Assembly (NCBI GenBank): GCA_905221605.1
Contig: CAJNDS010001025.1
Location: 1 to 40,817, forward strand
DNA length: 40,817 bases
Source: Symbiodinium natans
Lineage: Eukaryota; Sar; Dinophyceae; Suessiales; Symbiodiniaceae
Direction of reading: 5' to 3'
Shown: one piece after another, positions 38,601-40,817 of the stretch
Position numbering within the stretch: the stretch's first letter is position 1
Layout: every line of letters begins with the position of its first letter
Notes under the pieces: generated by a model
Told to the model about the DNA's origin: nothing
The model's database searches: none
Seen by the model: the letters and a program-made list of their open reading frames with translations, nothing else
Position numbers and translations under genes: made by a program

Positions 38601-39790
38601 GTTCATTAACCCTTTCAACTTCCAACACTAACTCCTTTCTACAATACCAATTGCAGCTCCGCACCCTAAACCCTAAACCCTAAACCCTACAGGCTAAACC
38701 CTAAAGGCATTCAGCCCTAGGCCCCCATGAACCTTAACCTGGCTCCCGCCCTAGCCCAAAGCCAAAGCCCCCAAAGCCACCAAAACCCCAGGCGCCCCAA
38801 CCCCAACTGGAGTTTAGTGTTATAGGGTGGTTCCGAAACCAGAATCCCTACACGCTACACTCTAGAACACAAATTGGCAAATCCTGGGGCTTAGGGTTTC
38901 CCAATTAACAAGGACCTACACTTTGTCTGATCGCCAACTTTTCCTTGGTTCCATTCAACATGTTGAACCACTGACCTAAGACATGTTGGTTTAGGGCTTA
39001 GGGTTTAGGGTTTAGGGTTTAGGGTTTAGGGTTTAGGGTTTAGGGTTTAGGGTTCAAGGATTTTAGGGCCTAGGGTTCATGCGCAACAGGGCCCACCTCG
39101 CGCTGTGCGATCCTTAGACCACTGCGCTGGAGGGGGATGGGCGCGGAAAGCAACCCCCTAAACCCTAAACCCTAAACCCTAAACCCTAAGCCCTAAACCC
39201 TAAACCCTAAACCCTAAACCTCAACCCCTCCAAGCGTCCTAGAACTGGAGGGTGCACGGAATCAGCAGCTCCTAGACCCTAAACCCTAAACCCTCAACCC
39301 TAAACCCTATTTCGTCACGGCCTAAACCCTAAACCCTAAACCCTAAACCCCAAACTCTAAACCCTAAACCCTGGTGAGTTTGGGGATTCTGGCTTCAAGC
39401 TGTCGGCTGAAGATTGATGCAACGGCGGGATGACACCCAGTCGGGCTTCGGGTTTCGAGTTTAGGTTACGAACTTTCAGAGTTCCGCGCCGACTCGATGT
39501 GGGGGCTTACGACAGTAGGGGGACGCCCAATTTTAGATCCCCAACATAGTAGGATGGTTTAGGGTTTAGGTTTTAGGGTTTAGGGTTCCCCTTAGAATCA
39601 GGACCCCAAGAAGGTACCGCTAGTGTCGGCAACCCCACATCCACATGTTTCTAGGCTCAGATTGAGGGACTGGTGTGCCTTGGTTTACAAGTTTAATCTT
39701 TGCTGCGCAGGGTTCGGCATTCACTGGTTTCCTTCTGCAAGCGTCATTCTTCTTCGCAGCCTTCAATCTTCCCGGGTGCTTTAAGCCCAT
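29612..39790 (-). CDS. Gene 6: spliced gene interrupted by the LTR retrotransposon
   Basis: Minus-strand exons: 39790-39689 (ATG; MGLKHPGRLKAAKKNDACRR; donor CTT|GTAAAC), 39445-39370 (LGVIPPLHQSSADSLKPESP or another frame; donor AGG|GTTTAGGG), 39268-39220 (ADSVHPPVLGRLEGLR; donor GAG|GTTTAGGG), 38806-38739 (Gly/Trp/Phe-rich), and 29703-29612 (SDEHVQSDSDEEQGFCCPEF, then SPQFHEKYF, TAG). The last three join in phase 2, then 1. The intron from 38738 to 29704 is about 9 kb because the LTR element 29832-38663 lies in its telomeric array. The 5' exons are not fully phased and one or more short exons are missing. The basic N-terminus and acidic C-terminus do not identify a family. Confidence 0.42.
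29768..29831. repeat. Telomeric array, left flank of the LTR element
   Basis: Nine CCCTAAA copies ending CCCTA at 29827-29831, where the LTR element begins. The array continues across the insertion at 38664. Confidence 0.97.
29832..30110 (-). repeat. 3' LTR of the retrotransposon
   Basis: 279 bp, identical to 38385-38663. Preceded on the minus strand by the polypurine tract ACAGGGGGAG. Confidence 0.95.
30111..30120 (-). promoter_or_regulatory. Polypurine tract
   Basis: Minus strand ACAGGGGGAG immediately upstream of the 3' LTR, the expected site for plus-strand cDNA priming. A perfect 8-bp hairpin (GTCCTAGG, 4-nt loop, CCTAGGAC) lies beside it at 30119-30138. Confidence 0.8.
30481..32913 (-). 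CDS. Retroelement ORF 3: triple CCCH zinc-finger protein with basic tail
   Basis: 810-codon frame, open from just after an in-frame TAA at 32931-32929. The first codon at 32913 is TTG; the first ATG is at 32880. It is in the same frame as ORF 2, separated by stops. CCCH fingers lie at about 397-417 (CX9CX5CX3H), 431-450 (CKYYVAGRECFAGKDCEFSH) and 457-476 (CVQFARSGKCRFGDRCVFEH), followed by an acidic stretch and a long Lys/Arg-rich region from about 640 (KKKVKKKRK) that looks like a nuclear localisation or nucleic-acid-binding tail. It ends KKK and TGA, 370 bp before the 3' LTR. No reverse transcriptase or integrase follows. Confidence 0.8.
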   Translation of the reverse strand: MPAVGNYPLSVMGALLSPGLEGEFKNTDKFGAAMEAIAYDWSRSPGMEVHIELMARVAKMVHPFLNLGAQGSVMVSEFLWQRGRARLMEFLQAATCADQLEALWRRMDDDADEEVDPSTAVLEVFGPEGAVLDQGNNESLIPIEDAGGEISGDTGGDGKAPEVSPEEETSSGSSRLADTRIFLWSVYSRVASNFSMQDRTTGKIFDSTKGYPGEGPNNDDNPSSKGNLPWISEDYLDEVVSKKMERSSDMDGFVPGSEGPFEKVEVEDVTASKILMALWKKGHRVGYRRLCRLNASGCKVGAMKRPIKRVQKIGTRKAFMKMFNVFGSSQHGSGVGGKPIMKVVGPRPGFPAVLQAPNTDSTSGEGSSPQVHGNVHVEHNRPMDRYEAERLEKRKKGFCYWFGRGKDRCKFGDDCKFIHSEDDVVLHSYWCKYYVAGRECFAGKDCEFSHDATGVRCVQFARSGKCRFGDRCVFEHGVPLEKQRPRSPRTPPRDGPRRKSGANGGEKEISPEQFDDDEEDFMVYDEETKMTELLMEAISFLSGGKPDLARAEADPLFKLLKFTGDADQMDQVWVSWTTEMLSVLELLEVVKSYEVSLAEVEEWVNDLRIWYERANLGEEKDPKRGKKRSLERESSKDIPAEKGVVETSETEVAVEEEKKKVKKKRKAAAIEDPYTLMVPKPKKMPTIIEKGGSTSNVVASAVEKSSKTRTKSNVGGKTKKREKSQSPKKEEVVMVQDPEEKDRPSDADAPGSATANEELGQSCQAIEDAKREGLVSSIQRGVQDPVLTVSDLEYILLQLHLKIANNRKKK
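33007..37218 (-). CDS. Retroelement ORF 2: S1-like and triple CCCH zinc-finger protein
   Basis: 1403-codon ORF in the LTR element. In order: an acidic, repeat-rich N-terminal third; an S1-like RNA-binding segment at about 298-363 (VGLVRCINGYGAFLDHGD); CCCH fingers at about 605-624 (CKFFNRGRCRNGDECSYEH, CX7CX5CX3H), 699-718 (CLYYNQGGCKYGTACRYLH) and 747-770 (CX8CX6CX3H); and a SAM-like helical segment at about 871-932. CCCH and S1 modules usually bind RNA, which suits packaging of element RNA. No CCHC knuckle or pol motif is visible. The C-terminal 30 or so codons look out of frame: the +1 frame reads DADSVANTDWVMRRGLTDRS and remains open to about 32924, so a second frame change probably leads towards ORF 3. 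Confidence 0.8.
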   Translation of the reverse strand: MWRSELCRLQKIEWWMWYLSFGNVVLEILEDGGKRSCVATEEVSSFGAKVPAIQREKEASGIAGDTEDLKNEAWSANDARVDAPDITWSAKEARVEVHMAVRSTGDCNNGAQVSAAADDGGSQVDALVQPEVSSEERNDKGYTGANEAAVVNDGGNSPLEAMEPKDPAVEESVPAVDDRLNCPAVEEDLPAAEGVTKDSNDGSTPMKGEVLPSESSPEVDTERITADEAKPLAEKKRGPEVQEHKKDELVGLVEQDEQCDSKVKTKDAPGADDTEVVSEEQAKKVPRAGALESPGTHCYQEGGEIVGLVRCINGYGAFLDHGDLNVLIPAEGNNTCHFRFGDTVNGTVKLVEDDGTIILDTFLVLEEDVEDPSSTLRKWKPSGWSTWWTNPWYVGQWYRDSNGQWDWKQEEEQSDEELVIQELSSEEREERQLYGEKIYKALLENGNEEEAYVGKITGMLLGRPMEDLQECVADQAFLNAEARRAYGILQNDGWKPDVTESTGLGKLTTFSRKQYHNALFELACRKRRFSRPVVGEAVATVLNQGEDEFWNALWLDTKLFLQELDGAVQSMSKRENKPMEAYMDPDQYKKAYMTPKTVLSPGYSKLCKFFNRGRCRNGDECSYEHRRYGEGWPGGGSTDSKNSQEADDEDGNIGDPPTEEGTVDEAQQEREDLAFRAKYNFGKGASKGEPTSGEPKGRLCLYYNQGGCKYGTACRYLHNDDIALEGTWEPGKSWDNASRKSLRDAGFHNCCFDYYLRGRCRKGLNFCKYSHDEMSEERLSLLKHLVQVANQVRFEKERGWEITDRSTFQPPASGGAESSSSSAPKALQMTNVSQKDGEKGTLDEAEADEQKNSVAASTGTQLQNPEEPIENWMARNAHLWVYTPHVSEVMITLGVTNVSDLQEFIFVEDLVDKGINKVTACKILQLVGEVRYRPGGPEKAVLSDASVRVQQSSGNKGTGRAAVRTLTQVREAEDSGAKTMPRGSYRELFDKVRYRDGWTLAQRSPLCVQKLRLVGVGMPPVNPPTKKYRSRSNPVRRGRPLLDKKQVRQVPRSRSQRRVQPAEVVEKPKPLELKPRGGLSYRFSRAWADVVDDDEQAEALVSYAASSSDSSEEETNAVQRLKEIFLQERDSQRTANRGNVPQSGSSGSNDGPKKSVHLGEGRDKASRGETRQEVTSQVFSLPQPSRRAERSQKRARDGSVMVGSLAVGSTDEVLPGQGVAGQVNVSESAQVLPGQEVAGQETAPEGAVQISGEETDQKEGEGGSNDLRGDDAKMLDGGPVRSDLQQLLVKGLLTRIYWKVAVGKLPVGQRDCQKGSNKMDRNLVISMSSEGASEQDENLALEDDSDQSMGDGAMVVLVYDPRTLIQSPTLIGLCVAVLPIVPSGQQWRTWHRGYVLKWFKWMK
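37097..38317 (-). CDS. Retroelement ORF 1: WW-domain protein
   Basis: First ORF of the LTR element, open from 38350 (GTG after an in-frame TAA); the first ATG is at 38317. It carries a WW domain at about residues 231-258 counted from 38350 (WEWHLHEDGRQYYYCLDT followed by W and P), a Glu/Arg coiled-coil-like segment before it, and Ser/Gly-rich linkers. WW domains bind proline-rich peptides. The ORF overlaps ORF 2 by 122 nt; ORF 2 is in the +1 frame relative to it. The first 40 or so residues of ORF 2 look like out-of-frame reading of ORF 1, so the two probably form one polyprotein joined by +1 frameshifting, splicing, or before a mutation. Likely a gag-region product. Confidence 0.8.
   Translation of the reverse strand: MPSPKRWLQLASDGGQDGGAGNGAAESLGERSVLEEVIPGAEEHLEEALVAESPNVGMNPNRDMVSNAEAEGRAVSVSPKPGEKRNWDATGGIDREMEVTVLRVLHKHGYQPSSSTSGRMVDQESPTDLIGEVLQAARRPLNKIKRDPSSSSQGGGSGHGQKGADSFEAAPAAGYAMGEEEILQMEAERLRQLSEEEDEMRQVSERDGFRKDEHLIKACDGTTWEWHLHEDGRQYYYCLDTQESKWTLPVVGEKMKSDEVVGSPSGNELEMEAALDSSSSTPKTESTRAFQGSVNSLGEKDFPSTIRDSGPRAGGDAPTSGSPAEEEIPGNRTDIAGAQHLDREGMGALSEGVAAVESVGPEEKIPNVEIGTVSAAEDRVVDVVPVVRECGPGDFGRRREKVVCCD
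38372..38384 (-). promoter_or_regulatory. Primer-binding site (half tRNA-Met type)
   Basis: Minus strand GGTTATGAGCCCA directly abuts the 5' LTR. Its complement TGGGCTCATAACC has the form of a CAU anticodon stem-loop of tRNA-Met, not a tRNA 3' CCA end. Drosophila copia and yeast Ty5 are known to prime from a cleaved initiator tRNA-Met in this way. Confidence 0.75.
38385..38663 (-). repeat. 5' LTR of the retrotransposon
   Basis: 279 bp, identical to 29832-30110. Reads TGCGGAGCTGCAATTGG at its 5' end and ends GGTTGTCCCCCCGTA. The ORF across it is a by-product, also present in the 3' copy. Confidence 0.95.
38664..38690. repeat. Telomeric array, right flank of the LTR element
   Basis: CCCTAAA copies starting with CCCTA immediately after the LTR. 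The phase of the heptamer relative to the left flank fits a duplicated CCCTA. Confidence 0.95.
38992..39055. repeat. Interstitial telomeric array (TTTAGGG)n
   Basis: Eight perfect copies plus degenerate edges. Intronic in gene 6. Confidence 0.95.
39157..39372. repeat. Telomeric CCCTAAA blocks around a gene 6 exon
   Basis: Three CCCTAAA blocks (about 39157-39219, 39278-39308, 39323-39371) flank the 49-nt exon 39268-39220 and touch the donor of exon 39445-39370. Confidence 0.85.
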
Positions 39791-39814
39791 GTTAATAGAG
39801 CCGAAAAGGTAGCC

Positions 39815-40547
39815 ATGTCGTCTGAGTCCGCTCGGCCCCTCATGTCAAAGACCAAACGCAGGTGAAAGGGACTTGGGTTCAGGGCCAAGGCTTTCGGATT
39901 CATGGTTTGGGGCTTGAAGGGTTGGGTCTTTAAGGGTTTAGGGGTTTAAAGGATTAAGGGTTTAAGGGTCTAAGGGTTAGGATTTAGGGCTTAGGGTTCA
40001 TGGCCGAAGTCGAGTGGCCGTTGCCAGGGCTACTGCGGAAGCTTCTCCGGACCGCAGGGATCGATCCTTGGCACTCTGCGACAGAAGCGCTCGAGGTCAT
40101 ACATCCAAATGGGGTTTAGGGTTTAGGGTTTAGGGTTTAGGGTTTAGGGTCTCTGCCTTGAACCTCCACGGGAAAATCTTAGGAGTACATTAAGGGAAAC
40201 CTTTAGGGGTGTAACCTTAGGGGTACGAGTCTTAACCCCTTGACCAATCACCCTTGTCAACTACATCCCTAATCCTCAGAGGACCTGTGGGATCTAGTCA
40301 ACAACTGGGGTCTTCAGATTGAGCTCGCACTCTAGTACAGTTATGCAATATATAATTAATTTTAATAATAGCAAATCTACGTAAAGATAATTATTGATTA
40401 CTCATTATATAAGTATTAATTAAATGCATTTTCGTCTGTTCCGGTACAGGTACTTGCCCAAGGCCTTCAGTCGTTCCTTTGAGGACAAAAGCAGAAGCAA
40501 AAGCAATGAGAACGATCATCATCAACATCACCAAAATCAAGTCGTGA
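39815..40547 (+). CDS. Gene 7: candidate 3-exon small gene, divergent from gene 6
   Basis: Plus-strand exons in phase: 39815-39861 (ATG in GTAGCCATGTCG; MSSESARPLMSKTKR; donor CAG|GTGAAA), 40010-40095 (VAVARATAEASPDRRDRSLA; donor GAG|GTCATA) and 40471-40547 (acceptor AAGGCCTTCAG; TKAEAKAMRTI, ends KIKS, TGA). 210 nt including stop, 69 residues, basic. Its start codon is only 24 bp from the gene 6 start codon on the other strand, so at least one of the two starts may be wrong. A Lys/Ala-rich tail again resembles those of gene 1 and the 21.7-22.9 kb exons. Confidence 0.35.
40175..40249. repeat. Dispersed repeat E, copy 2
   Basis: Partner of 15683-15757, within intron 2 of the candidate gene 7. 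Confidence 0.7.
40320..40440. other. AT-rich intronic segment
   Basis: About 100 bp of strongly A+T-rich sequence in the same direction as, and before, the acceptor of gene 7 exon 3. Composition recalls the first 600 bp of the window. No gene seen. Confidence 0.4.
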
Positions 40548-40690
40548 TCCTAATCAACCCAAAACCCTAAACCCTAAACCCTAAACCCATAATTTAAACC
40601 CTAAACGAAAGAATCATGATACTCCATGTGCGCATTCGGGCTAGAGACGGCTCTTCTCGCTCCACGAAGAACAAGTAGGGGCCCTAGCTC

Positions 40691-40817
40691 CTAACCCTAA
40701 ACCCTAAACCCTAAACCCTAAACCCTAAACCCTAAACCCTAAACCCTAAACCCTAAACCCTAAACCCTAAACCCTAAACCCTAAACCCTAAACCCTAAAC
40801 CCTAAACCCTAAACCCT
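40691..40817. repeat. Telomeric array (CCCTAAA)n at the window end
   Basis: Eighteen perfect copies reaching the last base. The orientation is C-rich on the plus strand. A right-hand chromosome end would read TTTAGGG on this strand, so this is an interstitial array or the repeat at which the assembly stopped. Confidence 0.95.

Larger units (their letters stand above)
29832..38663 (-). mobile_element. LTR retrotransposon inserted in telomeric repeats (no pol recognised)
   Basis: An 8.83-kb element in minus orientation. It has two 279-bp LTRs that are identical base for base, flanked by a 5-bp direct repeat CCCTA (29827-29831 and 38664-38668). Next to the 5' LTR is a primer-binding site (38372-38384), and next to the 3' LTR a polypurine tract (30111-30120). 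LTRs begin TG and end TA. The interior carries three long collinear ORFs with WW, S1-like and CCCH modules. I see no protease, integrase (HHCC/DDE), reverse transcriptase (YxDD) or RNase H, so it looks like a gag-type, non-autonomous element that would need enzymes in trans. The half-tRNA type of PBS points to the copia/Ty5 group. Identical LTRs imply recent insertion, or gene conversion. Confidence 0.9.

Noticed and set aside
39070-39140. tRNA-like D-arm sequence (minus strand GCGCAGTGGTCTAAGG)
   Set aside because: I could not fold a complete cloverleaf or find a T-arm (GGTTCRANNCC) at the right distance.
40691-40817. True chromosome terminus at the window end
   Set aside because: Array orientation is opposite to that expected for a right-hand telomere.
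1-40817. CRISPR array interpretation of repeats separated by unique spacers
   Set aside because: The repeat is a 7-bp telomeric heptamer of variable number and both orientations, spacers vary from 50 to over 500 bp, and the DNA is eukaryotic.

Overview
This is eukaryotic nuclear DNA from an unidentified, intron-dense protist. About 150 short blocks of the plant-type telomere heptamer (TTTAGGG/CCCTAAA) are scattered through all 40.8 kb. A 5' fragment of an 18S rRNA gene at 13.7-14.1 kb confirms a eukaryote. Plant-type repeat, dense canonical GT-AG introns and a half-tRNA-primed LTR element with CCCH/WW proteins would suit a SAR-type alga (chlorarachniophyte or alveolate); I cannot assign a species.

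The main observation is that the 'unique' islands between the telomeric blocks are mostly small exons. Read on the minus strand from about 0.7 to 28.6 kb, island after island has an AG acceptor, an open G/C3-rich reading frame of 10-160 nt and a GT donor. The telomeric arrays are therefore intronic. They have a polarity: G-rich (TTTAGGG)n follows the donor and C-rich (CCCTAAA)n precedes the acceptor, so many introns carry inverted telomeric arrays at their two ends. In several cases the repeat is itself the donor (exon|GTTTAGGG).

Layout: 1-600 is AT-rich DNA of unknown origin. 693-6948 (-) is gene 1, a fully phased 24-exon model of 465 codons plus stop. 7119-14880 (-) is gene 2, with C2-like exons, and an 18S rRNA fragment lies in one of its introns. 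15114-28608 (-) holds 30 further exon candidates, one or more genes. 28710-29403 (+) is gene 5, a fully phased 4-exon gene of 99 codons plus stop whose introns lack telomeric arrays. 29612-39790 (-) is gene 6, with start and stop exons visible. 39815-40547 (+) is a small divergent 3-exon candidate.

Gene 6 is split by an 8.8-kb LTR retrotransposon (29832-38663, minus orientation) sitting inside an intronic telomeric array. It has two identical 279-bp LTRs, a CCCTA target duplication, a primer-binding site matching a tRNA-Met anticodon arm (copia/Ty5-style half-tRNA priming) and a polypurine tract. Its three large ORFs encode WW, S1-like and six CCCH zinc-finger modules, but I see no reverse transcriptase or integrase.

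All spliced models are inferred by eye from splice signals and reading phase. They need transcript data.
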